Positions 26,742 to 35,047 of a stretch of DNA of 36,644 bases are shown one piece after another. The notes below the pieces were generated by a model, which was not told the origin of the DNA, ran no database searches, and saw nothing but the letters and a program-made list of their open reading frames with translations. Position 1 is the first letter of the stretch. Every line of letters starts with the position of its first letter. The position numbers were made by a program, and so were the translations under genes. The DNA comes from Lachnospiraceae bacterium (GTDB lineage: Bacteria; Bacillota; Clostridia; Lachnospirales; Lachnospiraceae), in the NCBI GenBank assembly GCA_017619975.1, contig JAFZRH010000055.1, positions 1 to 36,644 on the forward strand, written 5' to 3'.

Positions 26742-27299
26742 TTACTCCTCTCCGGCCCGCCTCCGAAGCATGGTTCCGTTCTCTTTCAGCCAGCGGAAAT
26801 GCTTTTTATATTCCGGAAAGACACGAAGGACTTCCGCATAAAACCGCGGCGAATGATTCATTTCTTTCCGGTGACAGAGTTCATGAACGACGACGCTGTC
26901 CAGAACTTCCGGCGGAGCCAGCATCAGCAGATAGTGAAAGCTCAGATTTCCTGCCGCCGAACAGCTGCCCCATTTGGTTCTCTGCGAGCGAATCGTAATC
27001 TTCCCGTAATCCACGCCGACTTTCGGTGCATAAAAAGCAACGCGCTCCGCAATGACGCGGCGGGCGTTGTTTTTCAGCTGTCTGATTTCTTCAGCCGTCA
27101 GAACGCCCTGCGTTTCGGCTGCTTCGAGCTGCTTCCGGATCTTATTTTGATGCCGGGTGATCCACTGCTCACGGGAAAGGATGAATGCGTCGATTTCCTG
27201 TTTCGGCATTCGCAGCGGTGCGCGTGCGATCAATCCTTCCGGACCGATCTCCAGACACAGGCTTCTTCTTTTGCTGCGGATCAGTGTGTAAGCAATCAT
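26742..27299 (-). CDS. YgjP-type (M48/SprT-like, DUF45) zinc metallopeptidase
   Basis: 185 residues with the zinc motif HELCH in DSVVVHELCHRKEMNH and the following NHSPRFYAEV that supplies the third ligand. The ending YKKHFRWLKENG is also characteristic. The N-terminal half has LIRSKRRSLCLEI and ITIRSQRTKWGSCSAAGNLSF, the family's conserved core. The physiological substrate of this group is unknown. I chose the ATG at 27299, which overlaps the stop of the upstream flavoprotein gene (ATGA), despite the lack of a clear ribosome site. A GTG at 27344 is an alternative that would run 48 bp into that gene. Confidence 0.85.
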   Translation of the reverse strand: MIAYTLIRSKRRSLCLEIGPEGLIARAPLRMPKQEIDAFILSREQWITRHQNKIRKQLEAAETQGVLTAEEIRQLKNNARRVIAERVAFYAPKVGVDYGKITIRSQRTKWGSCSAAGNLSFHYLLMLAPPEVLDSVVVHELCHRKEMNHSPRFYAEVLRVFPEYKKHFRWLKENGTMLRRRAGEE

Positions 27300-28528
27300 T
27301 TGGCGGCTTCGCTTCCGGCCTTCCAGCCGCTGGTCCAGGCCCACTGCAGGTTGTAGCCGCCGCAGGGACCGTCCACATCCAGAATCTCTCCGGCAAAATA
27401 CAGGCCGCGGACTTTCAGCGATTCCAGATTCAGTGAGACTTCGGAGGCGGGAATGCCGCCGCTTGTCACCTGACAGGCGTCGAAATCCTTGGCATCGTTG
27501 ATCTCGAATTCCAGATTCTGAAGGTTATAGGCCAGCTTCATCAGAGCGTCACGGGAAATTTCCGAGCAGGGAATATGCAGACGGATACCGGCCAGCTTTA
27601 AAAGGGTGGGAACCATTTTATCCGGCACCAGCCCCAGCAGCAGCGTGCCGCTTTCGTGAAGACCGCGGCGCACCTTCCTTTCAGAAAGCTTCAGATACAG
27701 ATCGTTCAGTTTCCAGGCCGGGATCAGATTGATGCGGACCGTCACCTGCTTTCCTTCCGTGAGCGCCCGCACGGCACGGGAACTGATCTGAAAGACCGGA
27801 ATGCCGGAAAGTCCGTATTCGGTAAACTGTACTTCTCCCGTTTCTTCGGCCGCAATGGAGCGGTTGACGATCAGCGATACAATGGCGTCCGAACGTATGC
27901 CGGCCAGAGACGGGCACAGGGCGCTGTCGCTGATCAGGGCTCCGAGTGCCGGCAGCGGGGAAACGATACTGTGGCCAAATGCGGCGGCCAGTTCATAGCC
28001 CGAACCGTCCGAGCCGGATTTCGGAAAGGCTTTCCCGCCGGTCGTGAGAATCACACGGTCGGAAACGAAACGGACCCCTTCCCGTGTTGTGATAACAAAC
28101 TCTTTTTCAAACTTTTCCACAGAGATCACTTTGTGATCGGTCAGAATGGAGACGCCCAGGCGTTCGCATTCCAGTTCCAGTGCTTTTCGAACGGCAGAGG
28201 CTTCCTTGCAGGCCGGATAGATCCAGCTGTCATTTCCGCGGGCCGAGGCAGCCGCTACGGTCGGGATCCCGATCTTATCGAAAAAGCCGACTGTATCCCG
28301 AACGTTGAATTCTTTAATCAGAGCGGCCGCGATTCTGGCGCCGGAGCCCTGGTAGAGGGCAGGATCCAGAGATGCGTTCGTCAGATTGCAGCGGCCGTTT
28401 CCGGTCGAGAGGATCTTTTTCCCGAGGACAGGACCGCTTTCCAGGATCTCTGTCTGAACCCCAGCGGCTGCGGCCGTAATCGCAGCCATCATACCGGATG
28501 CTCCGCCTCCGATGACAGAAATTTTCAT
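27296..28528 (-). CDS. HI0933/YhiN-family FAD-dependent oxidoreductase
   Basis: 410-residue flavoprotein. The N-terminal dinucleotide fold reads MKISVIGGGASGMMAA with Gly 7-9 and 12. The family signature GKKILSTGNGRCNLTNAS follows (about 36-53). A second FAD contact lies in VSDRVILTTGGKAFPKSGSD. The C-terminus (VRGLYFAGEILDVDGPCGGY, then NLQWAWTSGWKAG) closes the FAD site. The enzyme family is widespread, but its substrate has not been firmly established. The start has AGAGGTG upstream. It lies 21 bp after the flippase gene and shares an ATGA overlap with the metallopeptidase, so the three form one unit. Confidence 0.93.
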   Translation of the reverse strand: MKISVIGGGASGMMAAITAAAAGVQTEILESGPVLGKKILSTGNGRCNLTNASLDPALYQGSGARIAAALIKEFNVRDTVGFFDKIGIPTVAAASARGNDSWIYPACKEASAVRKALELECERLGVSILTDHKVISVEKFEKEFVITTREGVRFVSDRVILTTGGKAFPKSGSDGSGYELAAAFGHSIVSPLPALGALISDSALCPSLAGIRSDAIVSLIVNRSIAAEETGEVQFTEYGLSGIPVFQISSRAVRALTEGKQVTVRINLIPAWKLNDLYLKLSERKVRRGLHESGTLLLGLVPDKMVPTLLKLAGIRLHIPCSEISRDALMKLAYNLQNLEFEINDAKDFDACQVTSGGIPASEVSLNLESLKVRGLYFAGEILDVDGPCGGYNLQWAWTSGWKAGSEAAK

Positions 28529-28549
28529 GAGAACACCTCTGAAACAGTA

Positions 28550-30193
28550 TTACCGCAGAAGCCGCAGCTTTCTGGCCAGCTTCGCAAGCGCCGCCCCTTT
28601 CGGCATTTCCTTCAGTTCCGCTTCTCCGACGGCTCCCAGCAGGAAGATGGCGGCAAAGTAGACAATCAGTGCGGCAAAGATCGCGATGAGCAGACTGAGG
28701 GTATTGCCGAAATGCAGCGCCGAAAAGACTTTATACAAGCCGAAGGCGGCCGCTCCCATGATCAGGGAAGCCGCCAGAACCATCAGAACGCTGTCGTGGA
28801 TTTCCTGCCGGTATCCGAAGCGCTTCCGCAGGGAACGCAGATGCAGCAGGCAGGAGCAGATCCCGTAAATCATATTGCAGACCGCTACACCGTAGATGTC
28901 CATTTTGAAAACGAACAGACAAAGCAAAAGCAGCGGAACGTGGATTGCCAGTGCAATCAGATAATTCAGGATCGCATCCCATAAATAGCCGCCGCCCTGC
29001 AGGATGCCGACACAGACGTATGCCATGCAAAATCCGAGCACACCGAAAGAACCGACGATCATCAGGGTTCCTGCGACGTCATTGTTACCGGAACGGAACA
29101 GCAGATTCAGGATCGGTTTTCCGAGCACGGTCAGTCCGACGGAAGCCGGCAGCGCGATCAGCAGGATGAAGCGGATCGCGGCGGCAGCTTTTTCCATGGC
29201 TTCTTCTTTTTCTCCGACAGCCATACGGGAAGAAATCACGGGCAGCGTGGAAGCAGCCAGCGCCGTCGAAATCGCGATCGGTACGTTGATCAGAACGATA
29301 TACTTGCCGCTGTAGGCGCCCCAGACCGACTCATACAGATCCTGCGCCTCTCCCATATAGGCGCCGAAAACCGCATGGTCGATCAGCGTTTCGATATTGG
29401 CGATCGCCGCGCTGGCCAGGATCGGCAGAGCCGTGAAAAAGATGACCTTCAGCGTAGAAAGAGAATTTTCCGTACTGCGGGACAGATCCCGGCGGCAGCG
29501 CTTCTCCAGGATCTTTCTGTATAAGAAAAAGCAGAATCCGACGAAGAGCAGGGCAGCCAGCGCACCGATGCCGGTCCCGAGCGTCGCTCCGGCGGCGCCG
29601 TAGGCTTCCGGCGTCATATTTTCGGCGGAAAGCTCCAGCGCAGCCGCTTTGTTAAACAGGATCTTTGCCGCCAGAATGCTGACCGCCACGTGTACGATCT
29701 GCTCCAGGATCTGGGAAACGGCCGTCGGGATCATGGTCCCATGGCCCTGGAAAAAGCCGCGCAGCACGCCCAGCATGCCCATGATGAAGACGGTCGGTGC
29801 GAGGATCTTTACTGCCAGAACCGCCCGCGGCGTATTCATGACGTTGTCTGCCAGGAAGCCGGCGCCGAAGAACATCAGCAGCGCGGCGGCCAGACCGAGC
29901 GCCGCCCCGAAAAGAAGGCCGATGCAGAGCACCTGCTTTACATTTTTATACTGTTTCAGGCTCAGGCGTGCGGAGACCAGCTTGGAGACGGCCATCGGCA
30001 GGCTGTAGGACGAGATCAGCAGCATAATGTTATAGATATCGTAAGCCGCGCTGTAAACGCCGCTGCCGGATTCGCCGATGATATTCATCAGCGGGATCCG
30101 GTACAGCATGCCGATGATGCGGCTGATGATGCCGGCTATGGCAAGAATGCCGCCCTGTGCCAGAAAATTCGGTTTTTTCTTTGTATCTGCCAT
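28550..30193 (-). CDS. SpoVB/MurJ-like lipid or polysaccharide flippase (MVF/MOP family)
   Basis: 547-residue polytopic protein with about 14 hydrophobic segments. The start (FLAQGGILAIAGIISRIIGM, then LYRIPLMNIIGESGSGVYSA) is typical of SpoVB-type members of the MOP exporter superfamily, relatives of the lipid II flippase MurJ. Further matches are GFFQGHGTMIPTAVSQILEQ and NVPIAISTALAASTLPVIS. It could act in cell wall or spore cortex precursor export, but several paralogues usually occur per genome, so the specific role is open. It starts 10 bp after ybeY, with a GAGGGAG element at the ybeY end as the likely ribosome site. Confidence 0.88.
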   Translation of the reverse strand: MADTKKKPNFLAQGGILAIAGIISRIIGMLYRIPLMNIIGESGSGVYSAAYDIYNIMLLISSYSLPMAVSKLVSARLSLKQYKNVKQVLCIGLLFGAALGLAAALLMFFGAGFLADNVMNTPRAVLAVKILAPTVFIMGMLGVLRGFFQGHGTMIPTAVSQILEQIVHVAVSILAAKILFNKAAALELSAENMTPEAYGAAGATLGTGIGALAALLFVGFCFFLYRKILEKRCRRDLSRSTENSLSTLKVIFFTALPILASAAIANIETLIDHAVFGAYMGEAQDLYESVWGAYSGKYIVLINVPIAISTALAASTLPVISSRMAVGEKEEAMEKAAAAIRFILLIALPASVGLTVLGKPILNLLFRSGNNDVAGTLMIVGSFGVLGFCMAYVCVGILQGGGYLWDAILNYLIALAIHVPLLLLCLFVFKMDIYGVAVCNMIYGICSCLLHLRSLRKRFGYRQEIHDSVLMVLAASLIMGAAAFGLYKVFSALHFGNTLSLLIAIFAALIVYFAAIFLLGAVGEAELKEMPKGAALAKLARKLRLLR

Positions 30194-30203
30194 GTGTTGA
30201 GGT

Positions 30204-30701
30204 CTACTCCCTCGTGATCCCCAGTTCTTTCAGGACTGTTTCCTGCTTCTCTTCCATCACGAGACGTTCTTCTTCCGTCTCATGGTCGTAGCCAAGCAGG
30301 TGAAAACTGCTGTGTGCGGCCAGAAAGGCCAGTTCGCGGCGGATGCTGTGACCGTACTCTTTCGCCTGCGACAGGACTTTATCCACCGAAATGACCATGT
30401 CGCCGAGCATCAGTTCGCCGGTCTCGGGATGGAAAAGCGTCGGATCTTCTTCGAGACGGTCAAAAGAGGCCGGCGACGCAAACGCCACCAGCGGAAAACT
30501 GAGCACGTCTGTCGGTGCGTCGATCCCGCGTTCTTCCCGGTTGATCTCGCGGATGGATCCGTTGTCCGTCAGCAGAACGTCTATTTCACATTCATAAGGG
30601 CAGTCCTCACTGTCCAGAACAGCCGTGATGACCTGCCGCAGAAGGGCTTCGGCATCAAAATCAAACGGGTCATCCGTTTCAAATGTGATGGGTATCGTCA
30701 T
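30204..30701 (-). CDS. ybeY: Endoribonuclease YbeY (rRNA maturation factor)
   Basis: 165-residue zinc enzyme acting in 16S rRNA 3'-end processing and ribosome quality control. It has NREERGIDAPTDVLSFP (54-70), GDMVISVDKV and the metal-binding motif HSSFHLLGYDH with His 130, 134 and 140. The usual form is HGxLHLxGYDH, so the residue after the first His is Ser rather than Gly; the three ligands are kept. The ATG lies inside the end of phoH (23-bp overlap), the standard phoH-ybeY pairing. Ends in TAG. Confidence 0.95.
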   Translation of the reverse strand: MTIPITFETDDPFDFDAEALLRQVITAVLDSEDCPYECEIDVLLTDNGSIREINREERGIDAPTDVLSFPLVAFASPASFDRLEEDPTLFHPETGELMLGDMVISVDKVLSQAKEYGHSIRRELAFLAAHSSFHLLGYDHETEEERLVMEEKQETVLKELGITRE

Positions 30702-31752
30702 TTATGCCCCCTTCATTTTTCAGGTAGATCGGCCCGCCTTTTCGTTTGTCCGGCGTATACGGACGGCGCGGCGCCGGATTCGAACGCTTCTGCTCCGCCT
30801 GTCTCGCCTCTTCCTTTTCAAAGGCTTTGACGATATCCTTGACGATCTTGTTCCGCACCACGTCGCGGTTCGTTAAATGGATCACGCCGATCCCCTGCAC
30901 GCCGCGCAGGATCTCCGCGCAGCGCGTGAGGCCGGAATCGCTCGTTTTCGGCAGATCGATCTGCGTCACGTCGCCGGTCAGGACCATGCGCGAATCCTCG
31001 CCGAGACGCGTCAGCGCCATCTTCAGCGTGGAAAGCGATGCGTTCTGTCCTTCATCGATGATGATCCGGGCGTGGTTTAAGGTCCGGCCGCGCATATAGG
31101 CGAGCGGAGCCACTTCCACGACGCCGCTTTCACGCAATTTATCGGCCCGTTCCTGTCCGAACACGTCGCGAAGGGCGTCGTATAAAGGTCTGAGGTACGG
31201 ATCCACTTTCTGGGCCAGATCGCCCGGCAGAAAGCCCAGGCGTTCCTCGCCGGCTTCGATGGCGGGACGCGACATGATAATGCGTTCGATCACGCCGTCC
31301 TTTAATTCCTGCGCGGCCTGCGCGACCGCCAGATAGGTCTTGCCGGTGCCGGCCGGCCCGATGCAGATGGTCACAGCCTTTTCGCGAAGCATTTCCACGT
31401 AATTCTGCTGTCCGAAAGTCTTGCATTTGATCGGCAGACCTTTGTAGTTCATGGTCACGGCGCTGTCCATAGCTTTGAAGAGACCTTCGAGGGATCCTTC
31501 GCGGGACTCTTCGATCAGGCGCTCGATCATGTCTTCCCGGATCGTTTCGCCCTGATGGTACAGCTGCACCATCGCTTTGATCACGTCGCGGGCCATGGCT
31601 TTATTGCTCTCATCGCCGCCGATCTCAACGGCGTCGCCGCGCAGCGAAAGTGTTACGTTCAGTTCCTCTTCGAGCTTTTTCGCCCAGATATCCTGCGTGC
31701 CGAAAACAGCCCGCTGCTCGTCTATGGTTCGAAAGATAAATGATTGCTGCAT
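30679..31752 (-). CDS. phoH: PhoH-like family ATPase (YbeZ/PhoH)
   Basis: 357-residue P-loop ATPase that accompanies YbeY and probably helps RNA processing. It has Walker A GPAGTGKT (132-139), SRPAIEAGEERLGFLPGD (161-178), a Walker B region IIIDEGQNASLSTLKMALTR and the sensor TGDVTQIDLP. Most PhoH proteins read DEAQNTT; here it is DEGQNAS. The start is the ATG at 31752, with AGGAG five bases upstream, rather than a longer frame to 32064 that would run through the promoter and rpsU. A Lys/Arg-rich tail precedes the end. It is transcribed from its own promoter at 31822-31850 and followed by ybeY and the flippase. Confidence 0.94.
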   Translation of the reverse strand: MQQSFIFRTIDEQRAVFGTQDIWAKKLEEELNVTLSLRGDAVEIGGDESNKAMARDVIKAMVQLYHQGETIREDMIERLIEESREGSLEGLFKAMDSAVTMNYKGLPIKCKTFGQQNYVEMLREKAVTICIGPAGTGKTYLAVAQAAQELKDGVIERIIMSRPAIEAGEERLGFLPGDLAQKVDPYLRPLYDALRDVFGQERADKLRESGVVEVAPLAYMRGRTLNHARIIIDEGQNASLSTLKMALTRLGEDSRMVLTGDVTQIDLPKTSDSGLTRCAEILRGVQGIGVIHLTNRDVVRNKIVKDIVKAFEKEEARQAEQKRSNPAPRRPYTPDKRKGGPIYLKNEGGINDDTHHI

Positions 31753-31771
31753 AAAACTCCTATTTTGCCCG

Positions 31772-31798
31772 CCTGACACAAAACCTTGTGTATACAGG
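31772..31798 (-). promoter_or_regulatory. Stem-loop in the phoH leader
   Basis: On the minus strand, CCTG-TAT-ACACAA pairs with TTGTGT-CAGG around a GGTT loop: ten base pairs with a 3-nt bulge. It ends about ten bases before the phoH ribosome site, within a leader of about 63 nt. It could modulate translation or RNA stability; it is not a terminator, as no T run follows. Confidence 0.4.
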
Positions 31799-31821
31799 TC
31801 CCGAAAACTCTCTGAAAGTAC

Positions 31822-31850
31822 ATTATATAGTGCTTTCTCTGTGATTTCAA
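31822..31850 (-). promoter_or_regulatory. Sigma-A promoter of phoH
   Basis: Minus-strand TTGAAA (31850-31845) and a consensus TATAAT (31827-31822) with a 17-bp spacer. It sits immediately downstream of the rpsU terminator, so phoH-ybeY-flippase is separable from rpsU. Confidence 0.88.
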
Positions 31851-31866
31851 GTCTTTTGCAAAAGGA

Positions 31867-31890
31867 AAGGGGCAGCCGAAGCTGCCCCTT
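31867..31890 (-). terminator. Intrinsic terminator of rpsU
   Basis: A 10-bp GC-rich stem AAGGGGCAGC/GCTGCCCCTT closes a stable TTCG tetraloop on the minus strand and is followed by TCCTTTT. It begins 10 bp after the rpsU stop. Confidence 0.92.
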
Positions 31891-31900
31891 GACAAGCCAC

Positions 31901-32077
31901 TTATCTGAATTTGCGCTTTCTCGCAGCTTCAGATTTCTTTTTACGACGAACGCTGGGCTTTTCGTAATGCTCACGCTTACGGATCTCCTGCTGGATGCCG
32001 TCTTTCGCGCACTGACGCTTAAAACGACGCAGCGCGTTGTCGAGGGACTCGCCTTCTTTGACAATTACGGTTGCCAT
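31901..32077 (-). CDS. rpsU: 30S ribosomal protein S21
   Basis: 58-residue very basic protein: [20 protein letters not shown], then [20 protein letters not shown] and the end ARKRKFR, matching bacterial S21 along its length. Its ribosome site is a G-rich AAGGGGGG about ten bases before the ATG. It has its own promoter and a tetraloop terminator, so it is monocistronic. S21 helps the 30S subunit bind mRNA. Its place upstream of phoH-ybeY fits a ribosome-related neighbourhood. Confidence 0.96.
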   Translation of the reverse strand: MATVIVKEGESLDNALRRFKRQCAKDGIQQEIRKREHYEKPSVRRKKKSEAARKRKFR

Positions 32078-32142
32078 ATTCTGTTATCCCCCCTTCCGGC
32101 TTGAAATCTCACGCAGCTTATCGGCCGCGCAAAGCAAGTGAC

Positions 32143-32170
32143 AGTATAGCACATTTTTTGCCCGCGTCAA
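32143..32170 (-). promoter_or_regulatory. Sigma-A promoter of rpsU
   Basis: Minus-strand TTGACG (32170-32165) and TATACT (32148-32143) with a 16-bp spacer. It lies between the alaS terminator and rpsU, with A/T-rich sequence just upstream of the -35 box. The leader to the ATG is about 60 nt. Confidence 0.85.
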
Positions 32171-32195
32171 GCGGATTTTTATATTTTTTTGAAGA

Positions 32196-32226
32196 AAAAG
32201 CGGATCCTTCGGCAGGATCCGCTTTT
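32196..32226 (-). terminator. Intrinsic terminator of alaS
   Basis: A perfect 12-bp stem AAAAGCGGATCC/GGATCCGCTTTT closes a 7-nt loop (TGCCGAA on the minus strand), followed by TTTCTTC. It starts 28 bp after the alaS stop. Confidence 0.92.
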
Positions 32227-32253
32227 GGGACCGGATTCAGCAGGAGGAAGCTC

Positions 32254-34890
32254 TTACAGCATCCCTCTCAGGACTTCTTCAGCCTTGCCCAAGGCGTCGC
32301 CGATGCCCGCCGGATTCTTGCCGCCGGCCTGCGCCATGTTCGGCCGTCCGCCGCCGCCGCCGCCCACGAGAGGCGCGAGCTGTTTGATCATATTGCCCGC
32401 ATGCGCACCGGCTTTGACGGCGCCTTCCGTCGCGGTCACGATCAGATTGACCTTGCCGTCCGCTTCGGAAGCCAGGACTACGACGCCTTCCCCAAGTTTG
32501 TCCCGAAGCTGATCGCCCATGTTCCGCAGCCCGTTCATATCCAGGCCTTCCGCTTTGAGAGCCAGAAGTTTTACGCCGCAGACTTCCTTCACCTGATTCA
32601 TCACGTCGCCCATGGACGCGCCGGCGATCTTCGCCTTCAGCTGCTCGTTTTCCTGGGACAGCGCCTTGATCTCGCCCTGATACTGGCCGATCTTCTTTTC
32701 CAGTTCATCCGGCGTGGTCTTGGCCGCCGCTGCCGCCTTCGCCAGGCGGACTTCCAGATCACGGTAGTAACTCAGCAGATTCGCAGCCGTCAGCGCTTCG
32801 ATGCGCCGCACGCCTGCCGCAATGCCGGATTCGGACAGGATCTTGAAGCAGCCGATCTGCGCGGTATTGGCTACGTGCGTGCCGCCGCAGAGCTCGGTCG
32901 AATAGGATCCCATGCGCACCACGCGGACGACGTCGCCGTATTTTTCTCCGAAGAGCGCCATGGCGCCGCTCTGCCGGGCTTCTTCCAGACTCATCAGATC
33001 CGTGGAGACCGGCGTCGCGGACAGGATGGCTTCGTTGACTTTATCTTCCACTTTACGCAGTTCTTCCGGCGTCATGGCGGCGAAATGGCTGAAGTCGAAA
33101 CGCAGACGTTCCGCATCCACATAAGAGCCGGACTGTTCGACGTGATCGCCCAGCACTTCCCGCAGCGCTTTCTGCAGCAGATGCGTCGCGCTGTGGTTGC
33201 GGGCCGTCGCGGCACGGCGTTCGGCATCGATCGCCAGATCCACCGTATCGCCCAGACTGAAGCTGCCCTTTTTGACGCAGCCGACGTGGCCGACCTTGTC
33301 GCCCTGCAGCTTGATCGTCTCTTCCACCACGAACACGCTTCCGTCCGTCCGGGTGATCTCGCCGGTATCGCACTGCTGACCGCCCATGGTCGCATAGAAA
33401 GGCGTCTGCTCCGTCAAAATCGTGCCTCTGTCGCCTTCGCTCAATGTTCCTACGATTTCGTCCGAGGTCAGCGCGGTGATAACGGATTCGTCCCAGAGCT
33501 TGGTATAGCCGGTGAAATCACAGTGAAGCTCGGCCGGCAGCTCCTGATAGACTGTCACATCTGCGCCCATGTAATTGGTGCCTTTGCGGGCATTGCGGGC
33601 CGTTTCCTTCTGAATCTGCATCGCTTTCGCAAAGCCTTCCTCATCCACGGAGAAGCCCTTCTCTTCCAGGATCTCCTTCGTCAGATCCAGCGGGAAGCCG
33701 TAGGTATCGTACAGTCGGAACGCATCGGCGCCGTCCAGCACGCTTCCGCCCTCTGCCGTCAGCTTTTCTTCCAGACCGGCCAGGATCTGCAAGCCCTGAT
33801 CGATGGTGCGGTTGAACTTGTCTTCCTCTTCGGAGATGACGGCCATGATCTTGACGCGCTTTTCCTCCAGCTCGGGATAACCGTCGCGGGAGGTCTCGAT
33901 GACAACATTCGCCATGCGGGTCAGGAAGCTTCCGCGGATGCCGAGCAGCCGTCCGTGACGGGCCGCCCGCCGAAGCAAGCGGCGCAGCACGTAGCCGCGG
34001 CCTTCGTTCGAAGGCATGATGCCGTCCGAGACCATGAAGGTCACCGAACGGATATGATCCACGATCACGCGGATGGAGACGTCCTTCTTCGGATCGGTCT
34101 TGTACGTCACGTTCGCGATGCGGCAGACCTCTTCGTTTAAGGCCTTCATCGTATCAATATCGAAGACGCTGTCTGCATCCTGCACGACCACGGCCAGACG
34201 CTCCAGGCCCATGCCGGTATCGATGTTTTTATTGGCCAGTTCAACGTAGTTTCCCTTGCCGTCGCCGTTGAACTGCGTGAAAACGTTGTTCCAGACTTCC
34301 ATATAGCGGTCGCAGTCGCAGCCGACCGTGCAGCCGGGCTTTCCGCAGCCGTACTTTTCGCCGCGGTCGTAGTAGATCTCCGAGCAGGGGCCGCAGGGAC
34401 CGGCACCGTGCTCCCAGAAATTGTCTTCCTTGCCGAAGCGGAAAATGCGCTCCGCCGGGATGCCTTCCTGCTTGTTCCAGATATCAAAGGCCTCGTCGTC
34501 GTCCAGATAGATGGACGGATACAGACGGTCCGGATCCAGTCCGACCACGTTGGTCAAAAAGTCCCAGGACCAGTGGATGGCTTCTTTCTTGAAGTAGTCG
34601 CCGAAGCTGAAGTTGCCGAGCATTTCAAAGAAAGTCAGATGGCGCGCCGTATGGCCGACGTTGTCAATATCGCCGGTACGAACGCACTTCTGGCAGGTCG
34701 CCATGCGGCGGTTCGGCGGGATCTCCTGCCCGGTAAAATAGGGCTTTAAAGGCGCCATGCCGGCGGGGATCAGCAGCACGCTTTTATCATTGTGAGGGAC
34801 TAAGGAATAGCTGCCCCGGGCCAGATGGCCCTGAGAAGCGAAGTAGTCCAGAAACATTTTGCGAAGTTCGTTTACACCGTATCTTTCCAT
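32254..34890 (-). CDS. alaS: Alanyl-tRNA synthetase
   Basis: Class II synthetase of 878 residues that charges tRNA-Ala. The catalytic domain opens with MERYGVNELRKMFLDYF and has IPAGMAPLKPYFTGQ, VRTGDIDNVGHTARHLTFFE and FGDYFKKEAI. The editing domain has NHSATHLLQKAL (near 563) and ELCGGTHVANT (near 665), with the zinc-type His and Cys ligands, so mischarged Ser or Gly should be cleared. The C-Ala domain ends in a glycine run (near 840). The ATG at 34890 has AGGTG 7 bases upstream; a GTG at 34899 overlaps that site. It is monocistronic, with its own promoter and terminator. No T-box is present in its 76-nt leader. Confidence 0.96.
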   Translation of the reverse strand: MERYGVNELRKMFLDYFASQGHLARGSYSLVPHNDKSVLLIPAGMAPLKPYFTGQEIPPNRRMATCQKCVRTGDIDNVGHTARHLTFFEMLGNFSFGDYFKKEAIHWSWDFLTNVVGLDPDRLYPSIYLDDDEAFDIWNKQEGIPAERIFRFGKEDNFWEHGAGPCGPCSEIYYDRGEKYGCGKPGCTVGCDCDRYMEVWNNVFTQFNGDGKGNYVELANKNIDTGMGLERLAVVVQDADSVFDIDTMKALNEEVCRIANVTYKTDPKKDVSIRVIVDHIRSVTFMVSDGIMPSNEGRGYVLRRLLRRAARHGRLLGIRGSFLTRMANVVIETSRDGYPELEEKRVKIMAVISEEEDKFNRTIDQGLQILAGLEEKLTAEGGSVLDGADAFRLYDTYGFPLDLTKEILEEKGFSVDEEGFAKAMQIQKETARNARKGTNYMGADVTVYQELPAELHCDFTGYTKLWDESVITALTSDEIVGTLSEGDRGTILTEQTPFYATMGGQQCDTGEITRTDGSVFVVEETIKLQGDKVGHVGCVKKGSFSLGDTVDLAIDAERRAATARNHSATHLLQKALREVLGDHVEQSGSYVDAERLRFDFSHFAAMTPEELRKVEDKVNEAILSATPVSTDLMSLEEARQSGAMALFGEKYGDVVRVVRMGSYSTELCGGTHVANTAQIGCFKILSESGIAAGVRRIEALTAANLLSYYRDLEVRLAKAAAAAKTTPDELEKKIGQYQGEIKALSQENEQLKAKIAGASMGDVMNQVKEVCGVKLLALKAEGLDMNGLRNMGDQLRDKLGEGVVVLASEADGKVNLIVTATEGAVKAGAHAGNMIKQLAPLVGGGGGGRPNMAQAGGKNPAGIGDALGKAEEVLRGML

Positions 34891-34972
34891 ACTGTTCACC
34901 TGTCTGTCGGATTTTATGGTACACGGGAGGCGCAGCCTCCGGCGGACTTTTCCAAGTCGGATTTACCGCAAT

Positions 34973-35001
34973 ACTTTAGCACAAAAGCGGAGACGGAGCA
35001 A
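34973..35001 (-). promoter_or_regulatory. Promoter of alaS with adjacent A/T-rich upstream element
   Basis: Minus-strand TTGCTC (35001-34996) and TAAAGT (34978-34973) with a 17-bp spacer. Directly upstream lies GTTTTTT-TCT-AAAAAAC (35002-35018), an A/T palindrome that could act as an UP element or as the terminator of the AraC gene. The leader of about 76 nt holds a small GGAGGC/GCCTCC hairpin and two copies of AAATCCGAC. Confidence 0.65.
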
Positions 35002-35047
35002 GTTTTTTAGAAAAAAACATGATTCCTTTGTCTGCCCTTCTTCCGCC

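Noticed and set aside
32071..34140. 689-residue open frame on the + strand
   Set aside because: It lies antisense to alaS, has no recognisable domain, and is the kind of long shadow frame expected in GC-rich coding DNA.
34891..34970. T-box leader of alaS
   Set aside because: No T-box core sequence and no antiterminator; the leader is too short.
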